The notes beneath the pieces were generated by a model. It made no database searches. It was given only the letters and a program-made list of their open reading frames with translations, and was not told where the DNA came from. A stretch of DNA of 39,904 nucleotides from an uncultured Planctomycetota bacterium (GTDB lineage: Bacteria > Planctomycetota > Phycisphaerae > UBA1845 > Fen-1342): the NCBI GenBank assembly GCA_900696525.1, contig CAADGL010000008.1, positions 1-39,904 on the forward strand. Reading direction: 5' to 3'. A program made the translations under genes and the position numbers. Within the stretch, counting starts at the first letter, position 1; each line of letters opens with the position of its first letter. Shown one piece after another: positions 1 through 10,630 of this stretch.

Positions 1-105
1 GAGCAGGGAGCAGGGAGCAGGGAGCAGGGAGCAGGGAGCAGGGAGCAGGGAGCAGGGAGCAGGGAGCAGGGAGCAGGGAGCAGGGAGCAGGGAGCACGGA
101 GCACG
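1..105. repeat. 7-bp tandem repeat (GAGCAGG)n
   Basis: Thirteen perfect head-to-tail copies of GAGCAGG fill positions 1-91, followed by two GAGCACG variants to 105, after which the pattern decays into GAGTGTC. The array begins at the window edge, so its true length is unknown. A 7-nt unit is not a multiple of three, and I see no reading frame running through it into a recognisable protein. Confidence 0.95.
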
Positions 106-411
106 GAGTGTCATGGCCGCGGCTCCTTGGGGGCTCTCAGCCAGCCGGCCCGAGCGAGCTCATCGCTGACGAGCCGAACCCCTCAGCCAGTATTTTGACT
201 CAGGCTCGATAATCCGTCACGGAAAATCTGACTTTTCCCGTCCCGGGCCGGGGGGCCTTTGAAGGAAGCAACCGGTTGTTGTGCTGGCCCTGGTAGACGG
301 AAAGCACAGTGAGGCGCATCGTCCGCTGGGGGGACAGGATGCTACGGGGTCACTGCAACCGCTCCGCATCCAGGTCCTACTTCTCCTGCTTCGCCGCTGC
401 GCTGAGCGAGC
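106..411. other. gene-free region downstream of fusA
   Basis: No credible coding sequence lies between the heptamer array and the end of fusA. The stretch holds a GC-rich patch near 240-262, but no hairpin followed by a T-tract in the orientation needed to end the fusA transcript. I see no other feature here. Confidence 0.5.
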
Positions 412-2502
<2,091 letters not shown>

Positions 2503-2838
2503 GGTCGCTCTACCGTAACACCTTTCACTCGCGAAGGTTACCGCCTGTCGCCCTGGCCCGCCCCGCTCGCCGCAGATAGTCATTCCCTGCACTTGCCGCC
2601 AGGCAAGCCGCCGCGGGTCCGAGACTATCGCCGGAGATCGAACGCTCGTCTGGCGCGGTCACCCCGCGCTTGAGCGCCCCCCGAGCACGCTTTCGGGGCC
2701 AGAACGTACACAAGTATACGCCCGGCGTCCGAGCGCGCAGGCCCAGACGGGTACGTACGAGGGAAGATATCGTACAAGTCCAGAAACCGCAAGAGCTTTG
2801 CGCCAAGGCGGCGCGCATTTCACAGGTTGTTTACAGTA
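2503..2838. other. gene-free leader/promoter region upstream of fusA
   Basis: No coding sequence is supported here. Read on the minus strand, the stretch is the 5' region of fusA and contains a TATACT hexamer (2713-2718) and a possible TTGCGG-17 nt-TATCTT pair further upstream. Its base composition is slightly less GC-rich near 2700-2850 than the flanking genes. No riboswitch or ribosomal-protein leader was recognised. Confidence 0.4.
2713..2718 (-). promoter_or_regulatory. possible -10 element for fusA
   Basis: On the minus strand the hexamer TATACT matches the sigma-70 -10 consensus at five of six positions. No convincing -35 hexamer sits at the usual distance. If used, the fusA leader would be about 200 nt long. 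This rests on a motif match only. Confidence 0.25.
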
Positions 2839-3117
2839 TTATCGGACTAACAAGCCGGCCAGATGTCGCACAGAGCACCCGCGCGCTTCCCGCCAAGGAC
2901 ACACGGCCCCGTTGTGCGCCAGCAAGATGCCCAGGTCATCCTGGCCGATCACGCCGTCGCCATTGAGGTCGGCGGCGGGGTCACCCGGGATTCCCCCGTA
3001 GGCGTTGAGCAGGACGCCAAAGTCGGCTTGGTCGACGTCCAGTCGTGGTTGATGGCCCCGGGCACGATCCCGCGCCTGCGCGATTTCCGTGCCTGGGTGT
3101 GAGATACGGCACCCCGA
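2839..3117 (-). pseudogene. remnant of an EF-hand/dockerin-like C-terminal tail
   Basis: Read on the minus strand, this open frame carries two degenerate EF-hand/dockerin-like units: DVDQADFGVLLNAYGG, then about 6 residues later DLNGDGVIGQDDLGILL, ending near a TAA at 2839-2841. The pattern closely resembles the tail of the multiheme protein at 31341-33161 (GDLNGDG.VDQSDLGILL and DQADLGVLLAFFG). The fragment follows the rlmN stop in the same frame, with no start codon, signal peptide or upstream domain, so it cannot be a whole gene. The first calcium loop is broken: a shifted frame would read GAINHD, like the usual 'CDGAIN', which suggests a frameshift. I interpret it as the decayed 3' end of a secreted-protein gene. 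The left part of the frame (about 3080-3117) shows no recognisable domain. Confidence 0.7.
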
Positions 3118-4170
3118 TCAGCCCACGGGCCCGACGCGCACGAGCCCGACGGGCGCCAGCCCGCCGGGCGGCGGCCTCCGGGCGAAGCGGCGGTCGCCGA
3201 GCTGGCCGCAGGCCGCCATGAGGTCGCGGCCCTTGGTCACGCGGCGGGTGGCGTACTGGCCGGCGGCTCGCAGGGCCTCGACGAACGCGGTGACGGAGCG
3301 CTCGTCGGGAGCCGGCCAGGGCGAATCCAGCCGCGGGTTGTAAGGGATGACGTTCACGCAGCACCGCAGCGGGCGACAGTAGTCGGCGAGTTGCCGCGCA
3401 TGGGCCGGCGCGTCGTTCACGCCGGGGATCAGCACGTATTCGATCATGATGTACTGGTCGCTGTGGCGGGCGTAGTCGAGCAGCGCGCCGCGCAGCTCGT
3501 CCATCGGCTCGGCGCGGTTCACCGGCATGATCCGCGAGCGGATCTCGTCGCTCGGCGCGTTGAGCGAAACGGCCAGGTTCAGCCGGCGCCAACCCAGCCC
3601 CGCCAGCCGCCGGATGCCGTGGATGCGCCCGACGGTCGAGAGGGTGATGCGCTCCTTCGAGAGTTGCAGGCCGCGCTGATCGCAAAACACGCGGATGGCC
3701 TGCGCGACCGCGTCGAAGTTGTCGAGCGGCTCGCCCATTCCCATGAAGACGACCTTGCGCACGGCGGCCCCGAAATCGCGCTGCGCCGCGACCACCTGGC
3801 CGACGATCTCGCCCGCGGAGAGGTTCTGGCGCAGGCCGAGCTGCGCGGTCTCGCAGAACGTGCAGCCCAGGGCGCAGCCCACCTGCGACGAGACGCACAG
3901 CGCCTGCCAGCTTCGCCCGAAGCGCGACATCGGGATGATCACGCTCTCCGTCTCAAAGCCCGCCGCCGTCGCCTGCGCAAACTTCGTCAACTCGCCGTCG
4001 GCCTGTCGGCGGCGGACGGGCCCGGCAGGCGGCCACTCGACATCCGCGGCGCCGCGCATGAACGCGCGGTATCGGCGGCTGAGCGCGGCGCGCTCGTGGG
4101 CGCGGCAACCGAGAGCGCCGGCGAGCTCATCGAACGTCATTCCCAGCGGGTCTGGCTGGCGGTGACTCAT
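3118..4170 (-). CDS. rlmN: 23S rRNA (adenine-C2)-methyltransferase, RlmN/Cfr family radical SAM enzyme
   Basis: RlmN-family enzymes methylate C2 of A2503 in 23S rRNA (and A37 in some tRNAs) by a radical-SAM mechanism with a methylated cysteine intermediate. The 350-aa protein has the cluster motif CALGCTFC (C-x3-C-x2-C), the family motif VFMGMGEPLDN, NLAVSLNAP, the loop PGVNDAPAHA, NVIPYNP and, near the C-terminus, RRVTKGRDLMAACGQL, whose Cys is the conserved second catalytic cysteine. The segment after the cluster reads ETAQLGLRQNL instead of the STGKQGF of E. coli RlmN, so it belongs to a divergent clade. A second copy could exist elsewhere in the genome, and a Cfr-like specificity cannot be excluded from sequence. 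The ATG at 4168-4170 is the only suitable start. The frame continues past the TGA into the EF-hand remnant. Confidence 0.93.
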   Translation of the reverse strand: MSHRQPDPLGMTFDELAGALGCRAHERAALSRRYRAFMRGAADVEWPPAGPVRRRQADGELTKFAQATAAGFETESVIIPMSRFGRSWQALCVSSQVGCALGCTFCETAQLGLRQNLSAGEIVGQVVAAQRDFGAAVRKVVFMGMGEPLDNFDAVAQAIRVFCDQRGLQLSKERITLSTVGRIHGIRRLAGLGWRRLNLAVSLNAPSDEIRSRIMPVNRAEPMDELRGALLDYARHSDQYIMIEYVLIPGVNDAPAHARQLADYCRPLRCCVNVIPYNPRLDSPWPAPDERSVTAFVEALRAAGQYATRRVTKGRDLMAACGQLGDRRFARRPPPGGLAPVGLVRVGPVG

Positions 4171-4193
4171 GCACGTGGGAGCCTACCCGCTGG

Positions 4194-4240
4194 TGATTGC
4201 GGACACCACTCGGCGGTTTCGCGGACACCACGCGGCGGTG
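4194..4240. repeat. two imperfect ~22-bp direct repeats
   Basis: Two adjacent copies of a GCGGACACCAC(T/G)CGGCGGT unit lie between the divergent rlmN and hybrid-kinase genes, followed by a further partial GCGGA. The spacing is about 22 bp. They could be a regulator-binding site for either gene or the residue of an insertion-sequence end. I cannot tell which. Confidence 0.5.
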
Positions 4241-4387
4241 TTGCGGAGCCGTGGGCCGATAACCCCACCTCGGGCGCAGGTGTTGCGCCGAAGACCGTCG
4301 GTGCGCGGCGGCGCGGGATCCTGGGATGCGGACTCGCGAAGCGGCGTTGTCTGGGGCGTCTTGGGCGGACCTGCCGAAGATATCTCG

Positions 4388-6688
4388 ATGAGCGGGATCG
4401 TGCACAAGACGCGCCGCGAGGGGCAGGAGCTCTTTCCGCGCCTGCTCGATGCCGCGGCGCGCGTGACGCTTGTCTGCCGGGCCGACGGTGAGATCGTCTT
4501 CCTGAATCGAACGGGCCGGCGCGTGCTCGGGGCCGGCGGGGAGGCGCCCGGTTCGCTCTGGCGCTTCATGACCCCGCCCGCCGCCGAGCAGTTCCGCAAG
4601 CGCATGGCGGCCTTGCTCGTGAGTGGCAGCGAGTGGCAGGGGACGAGCGTTCTGCGCGCCCGGGACGGCACCGAGATTCCGGTGAGCCTGACGCTGGTGG
4701 CGGGACCTGGCGAGGCGGGCGGCGCGGCGCATTTCGGCCTTGTCGCTGAAGACCAGCGCGCCGCGGCGATCCATCGCGACAACGAGCGGCTGCTGGAGCG
4801 CGCCCAGGAGCTGGCGCACATCGGAAGCTGGTGGTACGACCTGGCGCAGGACGGCGCCCTGCGCTGGTCGAAGCAGACCTACGAGATCTTCGGCGTGGCG
4901 GAGCGCGACTTCGACGGCCACATCGACACCTTCTGGAACCTGGTTCATCCCGACGACCGCGAGGCCGTGCGGGTCGCGTGCCGGGCGGCGCTCGATGGTC
5001 ACGGCGCGTACAGCGTCGACCACCGTATCATCCGCCCCGACGGCCGCATCGCCTGGGTCCACGAAGAGGCCGACGTCATCCGCGACGCCGCCGGCAGTCC
5101 GGCGCAGATGATCGGCGTTGCGCAGGACATCACGGAACAGCGGCAGGCGGAAGACGCGCTGCGCCTGAGCGAAGCCCGCTATCGCACGCTGTTCGAGCTG
5201 GCCCCGGAGGCGATCCTCACGCTCGACGTGCGCCACTGGGAGCTGGTCGAGGCCAACGCCAGCGCCGAGCGCCTGCTCGGGTATCCGCGCGAGACGCTGC
5301 TCCGCCTGCCGCCCGACACCTTCAGTCCGCCCGCGCAGCCCGACGGCGCCAACTCCGCGAGCGCCATCCGCGAGCGCCTGGCCGCCGCCGACGTCGAGGC
5401 CGGCGCGTTCGAATGGGTGTTTCGGAACTCGGCGGGCAGCGAGGTGCCGTGCGAGGTGCGGCTGGCGCCGCTGCCATCCGAGTCGTCTCGTCTCGTGCGC
5501 CTCACCATCACCGACGTCTCGCGCCGCAAGCAGCTCGAAGAGCAGTTGCGCGTCGCCCAGCGCATGGAGAGCGTCGGACGCCTGGCCGGCGGCATCGCCC
5601 ACGACTTCAATAACGTCCTCACCGCCGTTCTTGGCTTCGTCGAGCTGGCGCGGCGGCCGTTGCCGGCCGAACATCCGGTGCGTGAGCACCTCAGCGCCAT
5701 CCAGGAGGCCGCCGAGCGCGCCGCGAACCTGACGCGCCAGCTCCTCGCGTTCTCGCGCAAGCAGGTCAACGAGCCGAAGGTCGTCAATCTCGCCGACCAA
5801 CTGCATCAGATGGATCGCCTGCTGCGGCGCCTGCTCGGAGAGGACATCGAGCTGCGGATTATCCCCGCCGGCGACCTGTGGAACACGCGCATCGACCCGA
5901 GCCACTTCCAGCAGATCATCGTCAACCTCGCCGTCAACGCGCGCGACGCCATGCCCGAGGGCGGAAACCTCGTCATCCAGGCGCGAAACATCAGCCGCGG
6001 CGACGCGCTGTTCGAGCGCCATCCGAGCGTGCCGCCGGGGGACTATGTGCTCGTGACCGTGACGGACACGGGCGTCGGTATCGACCCGGCGATTCAGCCG
6101 CACATCTTCGAGCCGTTCTTTTCGACCAAGGGCGTGGGACAGGGCACCGGCCTGGGGCTGCCGACCTGCCTGGGCAACGTCCAGCGCGCCGACGGTCACA
6201 TCTCCGTCGAGAGCGCCCCGCATCAAGGGACCACCTTCCTGGTCTGGCTGCCGCGACACGGCGGCTCGGTCGCCGCCGCGCCCCGTGCGCCGGCCGCCTT
6301 GGCCGGCGGAAGCGAGACGATCCTGCTTGTGGAGGACGAGGCGAGCGTGCGTCAGATCGCCGCGAGCGTGCTGGGAAGCCTTGGCTACAACGTGATTTCG
6401 GCGGAGTCGGGCCCGGAGGCGCTGCGGCTGGTCGATCGTCACAACGGGCCGATCGACCTGCTGGTGACCGACGTCATCATGCCGCAGCTCAGCGGCAAGG
6501 CGCTCGCCGATCAGCTCACGAAGCGCCTTCCCGGGCTGCCGGTGCTCTACACCTCCGGCTACGACGACAACGTCGTTGCCCGGCACGGGGCGCTCGACCC
6601 CGGTGTGAACTTCCTCCAGAAACCCTACACTCCGGCCGTGCTCGGCGACAAGGTGCGCGAGCTGCTCGACCAGCGGGCGCGTCGTTGA
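4388..6688 (+). CDS. PAS-domain hybrid sensor histidine kinase with C-terminal receiver
   Basis: This is a soluble two-component hybrid kinase of 766 aa with no membrane segment or signal peptide, so it should sense a cytoplasmic cue. In order it has a first PAS domain (about 15-115), a second PAS/PAC (about 140-255, ending DITEQRQAEDALRLSE), a third PAS (about 265-375), a HisKA helix with GGIAHDFNN (phosphoacceptor His405), a HATPase_c domain (NLAVNARDAMPEGG, DTGVGI, FFSTK, GTGLGL) and a receiver domain (LLVEDEA; phosphoacceptor Asp695 in TDVIMP; the KPY lysine). After GTGLGL the usual STVYGIVKQ is replaced by PTCLGNVQR. The ATG at 4388 is preferred over the frame's first ATG at 4169 because the upstream 73 codons show no domain and start beside rlmN. 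The Shine-Dalgarno match is weak. No partner regulator or output gene is adjacent; wecB follows 60 nt downstream. Confidence 0.92.
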   Translation: MSGIVHKTRREGQELFPRLLDAAARVTLVCRADGEIVFLNRTGRRVLGAGGEAPGSLWRFMTPPAAEQFRKRMAALLVSGSEWQGTSVLRARDGTEIPVSLTLVAGPGEAGGAAHFGLVAEDQRAAAIHRDNERLLERAQELAHIGSWWYDLAQDGALRWSKQTYEIFGVAERDFDGHIDTFWNLVHPDDREAVRVACRAALDGHGAYSVDHRIIRPDGRIAWVHEEADVIRDAAGSPAQMIGVAQDITEQRQAEDALRLSEARYRTLFELAPEAILTLDVRHWELVEANASAERLLGYPRETLLRLPPDTFSPPAQPDGANSASAIRERLAAADVEAGAFEWVFRNSAGSEVPCEVRLAPLPSESSRLVRLTITDVSRRKQLEEQLRVAQRMESVGRLAGGIAHDFNNVLTAVLGFVELARRPLPAEHPVREHLSAIQEAAERAANLTRQLLAFSRKQVNEPKVVNLADQLHQMDRLLRRLLGEDIELRIIPAGDLWNTRIDPSHFQQIIVNLAVNARDAMPEGGNLVIQARNISRGDALFERHPSVPPGDYVLVTVTDTGVGIDPAIQPHIFEPFFSTKGVGQGTGLGLPTCLGNVQRADGHISVESAPHQGTTFLVWLPRHGGSVAAAPRAPAALAGGSETILLVEDEASVRQIAASVLGSLGYNVISAESGPEALRLVDRHNGPIDLLVTDVIMPQLSGKALADQLTKRLPGLPVLYTSGYDDNVVARHGALDPGVNFLQKPYTPAVLGDKVRELLDQRARR

Positions 6689-6748
6689 CGCGCAGCATGC
6701 AGAGGCCTCCTGCGCCCGCGGGGCTTGTCCGGCCGTCGGCAGGCGGCG

Positions 6749-7972
6749 ATGATGAGCGCCGGGAGGCGTACGCACCTGTCGCGCCAACGCGTGATGTTCG
6801 TCTTCGGAACACGGCCCGAGGCCATCAAGCTGGCCCCGCTCATCCTGCACGCGCGCGGCCGACCGCATGACTTCGAAACCTGCGTCTGCGTGACCGCGCA
6901 GCATCGCCAGATGCTCGACCAGGTCCTCGAGCTGTTCGGCATCTGCCCGGACGTCGATCTCGACCTGATGCGCCCGGGGCAGGACCTCTTCGATGTCACG
7001 TGCAGCGTCCTGATCGCCATGCGTCCCGTGTTGCGCGAGCGGCGGCCCGACTGGGTGCTGGTGCAGGGCGACACGACGACCGTCTGGACCGCGGCGCTGG
7101 CCGCGTTCTACGAGAACGTCCGCGTCGGCCACGTCGAGGCCGGCCTGCGCACATTCGACAAGCGCCAACCCTTCCCGGAGGAGATCAACCGCCGGCTCTG
7201 CACGCAGCTCGCCGACCTGCACTTCGCCCCGACACCGCGCAGCCGCGACAATCTGCTGGCCGAGCGCGTCCCCCCGGAGCGCGTCCTCGTCACGGGCAAC
7301 ACCGTGATCGACGCGCTGCTGTGGATGCTCGAACGCATCGAGCGCGACCCGCCGGCCGCCGTCCGCGAGCTCCAGGCCTGGACCAGCGAGCACGTCGGCG
7401 AGGCCCGCCTGGTTCTGATCACCGGCCACCGCCGCGAGAGCTTCGGCGAGGGCTTCGAGAACATCTGCGCCGCGATCGCGGAGTTGGCCCGGCGGCACCC
7501 CGAGGTGCACTGGGTGTATCCCGTCCATCTCAATCCGAACGTCCAGCAGCCTGTGCGGCGCGTCCTGGGCAACCAGCCCAATGTCCACCTCCTCGAACCG
7601 CTCAGCTACGCGCCGTTCTGCTGGCTCATGAAGCGCTGCGCGCTGATCCTCACCGACTCCGGCGGCGTGCAGGAAGAAGCGCCCAGCCTCGGCCGATTCG
7701 TGCTCGTGATGCGGAACACCACCGAACGGCCCGAAGGCGTCGAGGCCGGCGTCGTCCGGCTCGTCGGCAACCGGCGCGACGCGATCGTGCACGCCGCGAG
7801 CGAGGCCCTCGACCAGGATCGATCCGCTTCCGCGACGGTCGCTGCGAGCAACGACGGGCCGCCGTTTCCAGCCCCGAACTCGGCCACGCAGCCGACGCCG
7901 CCGAACCCCTACGGCGACGGCCGGGCCAGCCGGCGCATCGCGGACGCGATCCTGGCCGCCGCTTCGTTCTGA
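6749..7972 (+). CDS. wecB: UDP-N-acetylglucosamine 2-epimerase (non-hydrolysing)
   Basis: WecB interconverts UDP-GlcNAc and UDP-ManNAc, supplying ManNAc for cell-surface polysaccharides. The 407-aa protein shows VFGTRPEAIK near the N-terminus, QGDTTTVW, VGHVEAGLRT, PFPEEINRRL, VTGNTVIDA, ITGHRRESFGEGF, TDSGGVQEEAPSLG and NTTERPEGVEAG, all family hallmarks in the expected order. Start choice is uncertain: two adjacent ATGs at 6749 and 6752 or the GTG/ATG at 6791/6794, which sits just before VFGTRPEAIK and follows a GGGAGGCG at 6760-6767. The C-terminal part carries a Pro/Ala/Ser-rich insertion (about residues 360-390) before the last helix. It follows the hybrid kinase by 60 nt and may share its transcript. 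Other glycan-related genes lie at 9002-10630 and 24898-28216, not next to it. Confidence 0.95.
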   Translation: MMSAGRRTHLSRQRVMFVFGTRPEAIKLAPLILHARGRPHDFETCVCVTAQHRQMLDQVLELFGICPDVDLDLMRPGQDLFDVTCSVLIAMRPVLRERRPDWVLVQGDTTTVWTAALAAFYENVRVGHVEAGLRTFDKRQPFPEEINRRLCTQLADLHFAPTPRSRDNLLAERVPPERVLVTGNTVIDALLWMLERIERDPPAAVRELQAWTSEHVGEARLVLITGHRRESFGEGFENICAAIAELARRHPEVHWVYPVHLNPNVQQPVRRVLGNQPNVHLLEPLSYAPFCWLMKRCALILTDSGGVQEEAPSLGRFVLVMRNTTERPEGVEAGVVRLVGNRRDAIVHAASEALDQDRSASATVAASNDGPPFPAPNSATQPTPPNPYGDGRASRRIADAILAAASF

Positions 7973-8009
7973 GCGTGCATTTGACGGCTCGGCACAACGG
8001 CCGCCGGGA

Positions 8010-9005
8010 TCATGGTGGAGGGAGATCGGAGCCGCGCCCGTCAGGAAGCGGTTGCGACGCAACGCCGACCAGGCGCACAACCGCCGGGCCGGCGCCGTAC
8101 TCGACGATGCGTGAGTCATGCGTGCCGACGATTCCGCGCACGCCCGGATGCGCGTCGCAGTACGCGGCGATCTCCTCCGCCGACAGCAGAAAGAAAGCCG
8201 TCGAGAGCGCGTCCGAGAGCGCGGCGGAGGGCGCGAGCGCCCAGGACGCGTGGATCCGCGGGGAGGGCGCGGTCTCGGCGGCGCCGGCGGCGGGCGCAGC
8301 GAGCGGGTCGATGATGTGGTCGCCATGAACGAGGCGGCCCGATCCGCTGAGGGCGGCGTCGCAAAGCAGTACGCGGCCGAGCACGTGCTCCTGGCTCACC
8401 GGGTCGCGCAGGCCGACGGTCCAGCCCTGCGCGGCGGGCGGCGCGGGCGGCGAGCCAAGCGCCAGCACGGTGCTCTGCCCGCAGTGCAGCAGCGCCGCCG
8501 TCACGCCCCACTCGCGCAGCACGCCGGCGGCCTGGTCGAGGGCGTAGCCCTTGCCGACGGCGCCGAGGTCGATGACCAGCCGGTCCGCGAGCTTCGTGAC
8601 GGTGCGTCGCTCGCGGTCGATCGACAGCAGGCGCATGCCCACGGCCCGTGCACTTGCCTCCTGCGCCGGTTCCCACGCGCTCGTCTCCTGCCGCGGCAGC
8701 AGTCCACCGACCGTGACGTCGAATCGCCCTCGCGTGTCGGCGTGGACCTGCGCGGCCAGTTCGAGGCACTCCAGCGTTTCGACCCCGACGCGGATCGCCC
8801 GGCCGGCGCGGGCGCCGTTGATGCGCGCGACGTCGCTGGTCTGGATGAAGCGGCTCAGCTCGCCCTCGATGCGGTCGACCTCGGCGAACGCGGCGCGGGC
8901 CGCCTGGTCGAGATGCGCGGCGTCCGCCGGGCAAAGCCAGAAGTCCCATTCGCACGCCATCGCGTGATGCCGGAAGCGGCGTGCGGCGCTGGGCGGAGTG
9001 TTCAC
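8010..9005 (-). CDS. apbE: FAD:protein FMN transferase, ApbE family
   Basis: ApbE enzymes use FAD to attach FMN covalently to a Thr/Ser of target flavoproteins such as Nqr/Rnf subunits and other envelope redox proteins. The 331-aa protein has FRHHAMACEWDF at the N-terminus, EVDRIEGELSRF, the FAD-binding region DLGAVGKGYALDQA, LLHCGQSTVLALG and the C-terminal DALSTAFFLLSAEE, all standard. The GTG start at 9003-9005 forms a GTGA overlap with the stop of the upstream gene, so the two are probably translationally coupled. I see no lipobox or signal peptide, unlike many periplasmic ApbE proteins. The last residues, QPLPDGRGSDLPPP, are encoded by a dispersed repeat (8024-8056) and are not part of the ApbE fold. 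No Nqr/Rnf genes are nearby. Confidence 0.93.
   Translation of the reverse strand: MNTPPSAARRFRHHAMACEWDFWLCPADAAHLDQAARAAFAEVDRIEGELSRFIQTSDVARINGARAGRAIRVGVETLECLELAAQVHADTRGRFDVTVGGLLPRQETSAWEPAQEASARAVGMRLLSIDRERRTVTKLADRLVIDLGAVGKGYALDQAAGVLREWGVTAALLHCGQSTVLALGSPPAPPAAQGWTVGLRDPVSQEHVLGRVLLCDAALSGSGRLVHGDHIIDPLAAPAAGAAETAPSPRIHASWALAPSAALSDALSTAFFLLSAEEIAAYCDAHPGVRGIVGTHDSRIVEYGAGPAVVRLVGVASQPLPDGRGSDLPPP
8024..8056 (-). repeat. dispersed 'GRGSD' repeat, copy 1
   Basis: On the minus strand the core reads AACCGCTTCCTGACGGGCGC followed by GGCTCCGATC. The same core occurs at 11380-11410 and 38604-38636 with few differences. It forms the 3' end of apbE, where it is read as QPLPDGRGSD. From memory, peptides of this kind recur at protein ends in planctomycete and related genomes. 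Confidence 0.8.
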
Positions 9006-10630
9006 GGCTCGTCCACCACGCGTGTTGCGGGCTCGCTGGCCGCGGTGGCCGCCGCCCGGGCGAAGCGCTCGTACAGGCTGCGTTCGCAGTACACGGTCAG
9101 GATCGCGTCGGGCCGCAGTCCGTAATGGCTCGCCTGGTAGGCGTCGCCCAGCCGCACGCCCAGGTGCTCGCCCGCGTTGCAGGCGATGATGATCGGGGCG
9201 TCGAGCCGCTCCGGCGAGTCGTCCCAGTAGCCCACGCGAGCGAAGCCGCGCAGGTACCACGGCAGCGGCCACGGGTTCTCGCCGATCACCTGGATCGTCG
9301 TGTCGCGTCCCTCGGGCGAAACAGCCGCGAGCCGCTCGATCCACGCCAGCATCCGCTCCACGCCGTGCAGCGGGTGCGCGTAGACGTAGGGGTTCCGCGG
9401 GTCGGCGGCGAATCGCGTCGAAGCGCGCTGCGCCTGCACAGCGAGGTTCCAGGCGACCAGCGCGCACGCGACCAGCGCCGCGCCCCCGGGCACCGCCCGC
9501 GCCAACCCGGCGCGCGACAGCCTATCCCGCCCGGCCCGTGCGCCGGCGATGTCCGCGGCCCGCGCGGTCAGGCGCGCCGCGCCGAGCCCGGCCAGCAGGA
9601 TCAGGCCGTGCCAGGCGCCGATAAAGCTCCAGGGCGTCTTGTAGGGCAGCGCCGAATACACGACGGGCATGAGGCAGCCGTACACGGCCAGGAACCGCGC
9701 GAGCGCTCGGCGGCGCGGGTCGGGCTCGACGCCGCGCGCCGCCGCGGCGATGCCGACGAGCGCCAGCAGCAGGACGCCGGCTTCGCTGAAGACGGGGCCG
9801 CGACCGGACTGCCAGTACCCGAACCAGCGGAGGTACGCATCCCACGGATGCGTGTGATCGCCCGCGGCGCCCCCGCCGCCGGCGCGCGAAACGTACACGC
9901 CGTACGCCCGCAGCGAATCGAGCGGGCCGCGCGCGTTCGAGAACATCGCCGAGAACAGCAGCACCGACGTCAGCACCGCCGCGCCCAGCGCCAGGCCGCC
10001 GTCTCGCAGCCTGGCCGGGCAGGCCTGTGCGCGCGAGCGCAGTGGAAACCACGCCGCGGCCAGCCCGGCGGCCATGCAGCCCCAGGCGATGATCGCGGTC
10101 TCCTTGGTCGCGTGCATCAGGCCGAGCGCCGCGCCGGTGGCGATGGCCCAGCCCGCCCGCCGGCTCAGGCCGTAGCGCCAGCCGCAGCCGATCGCCAGCG
10201 CCGCAAAGAAGACCAGTAGCGTCTCCTGGATGTAGTAGCGGCTGTAGTAGACCAGCGCCGGGCTGACGGCGGTCAGCAGCCCGGCCCACAGCGCCGCCGA
10301 TCGTCCGACTCCGTCGGCCAGCAGCCAGGCGAGCAGCACGAGTCCGACGCCGGCCACCGCGGGCGCCAGCCGGTAGGTCGTCGCGGTCGTCGAAGCGAAG
10401 TCGCGCGCCGCGCTGAGCCGCAGGATGGGGAGCGTGGCGTAATAGAGCGTCGGACCGTGGAACTCGACCGGGTCGTAGGCATAGCGGCCGGTGGCGTACA
10501 GCTCCCAGCACTTGACGGCGTGAACGGCCTCGTCGCCGTGCATGGGGCGCAACGAAAGCTGCGGCAGCCGCAGCGCCGCGGCGAGCGCGACGCACAGGAT
10601 GAGGGCGAGGGCGAAGGTGCGGGGCGCCAT
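9002..10630 (-). CDS. polytopic membrane protein, Agl23/TIGR03663-like (GT39-type glycosyltransferase fold)
   Basis: The 542-aa integral membrane protein has an N-terminal transmembrane helix followed by LRPMHGDEAVHAVKCWEL, the loop with the acidic residue typical of GT-C/GT39 proteins, then YAYDPVEFHGPTLYYATLP, many hydrophobic helices and a soluble C-terminal part with YYSRYYIQETLL and HATKETAII. This combination matches the family named flippase activity-associated protein Agl23 (TIGR03663). A role in transferring or handling lipid-linked sugars is inferred; the substrate is unknown. The ATG at 10628-10630 overlaps the TGA of the upstream discoidin-like gene by one base (TGATG), and its own stop overlaps the apbE GTG, so this is the middle of a coupled operon. 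Confidence 0.85.
   Translation of the reverse strand: MAPRTFALALILCVALAAALRLPQLSLRPMHGDEAVHAVKCWELYATGRYAYDPVEFHGPTLYYATLPILRLSAARDFASTTATTYRLAPAVAGVGLVLLAWLLADGVGRSAALWAGLLTAVSPALVYYSRYYIQETLLVFFAALAIGCGWRYGLSRRAGWAIATGAALGLMHATKETAIIAWGCMAAGLAAAWFPLRSRAQACPARLRDGGLALGAAVLTSVLLFSAMFSNARGPLDSLRAYGVYVSRAGGGGAAGDHTHPWDAYLRWFGYWQSGRGPVFSEAGVLLLALVGIAAAARGVEPDPRRRALARFLAVYGCLMPVVYSALPYKTPWSFIGAWHGLILLAGLGAARLTARAADIAGARAGRDRLSRAGLARAVPGGAALVACALVAWNLAVQAQRASTRFAADPRNPYVYAHPLHGVERMLAWIERLAAVSPEGRDTTIQVIGENPWPLPWYLRGFARVGYWDDSPERLDAPIIIACNAGEHLGVRLGDAYQASHYGLRPDAILTVYCERSLYERFARAAATAASEPATRVVDEP

Noticed and set aside
3118..4170. Cfr antibiotic-resistance methyltransferase
   Set aside because: Motifs fit the broad RlmN/Cfr family; nothing specific to Cfr, and no resistance context or mobile element is adjacent.
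4127..8326. 1399-codon open frame on the minus strand across 4127-8326
   Set aside because: It is antisense to the hybrid kinase and wecB, rich in Arg/Ala/Gly, and shows no domain. Long antisense frames are expected at this GC content.
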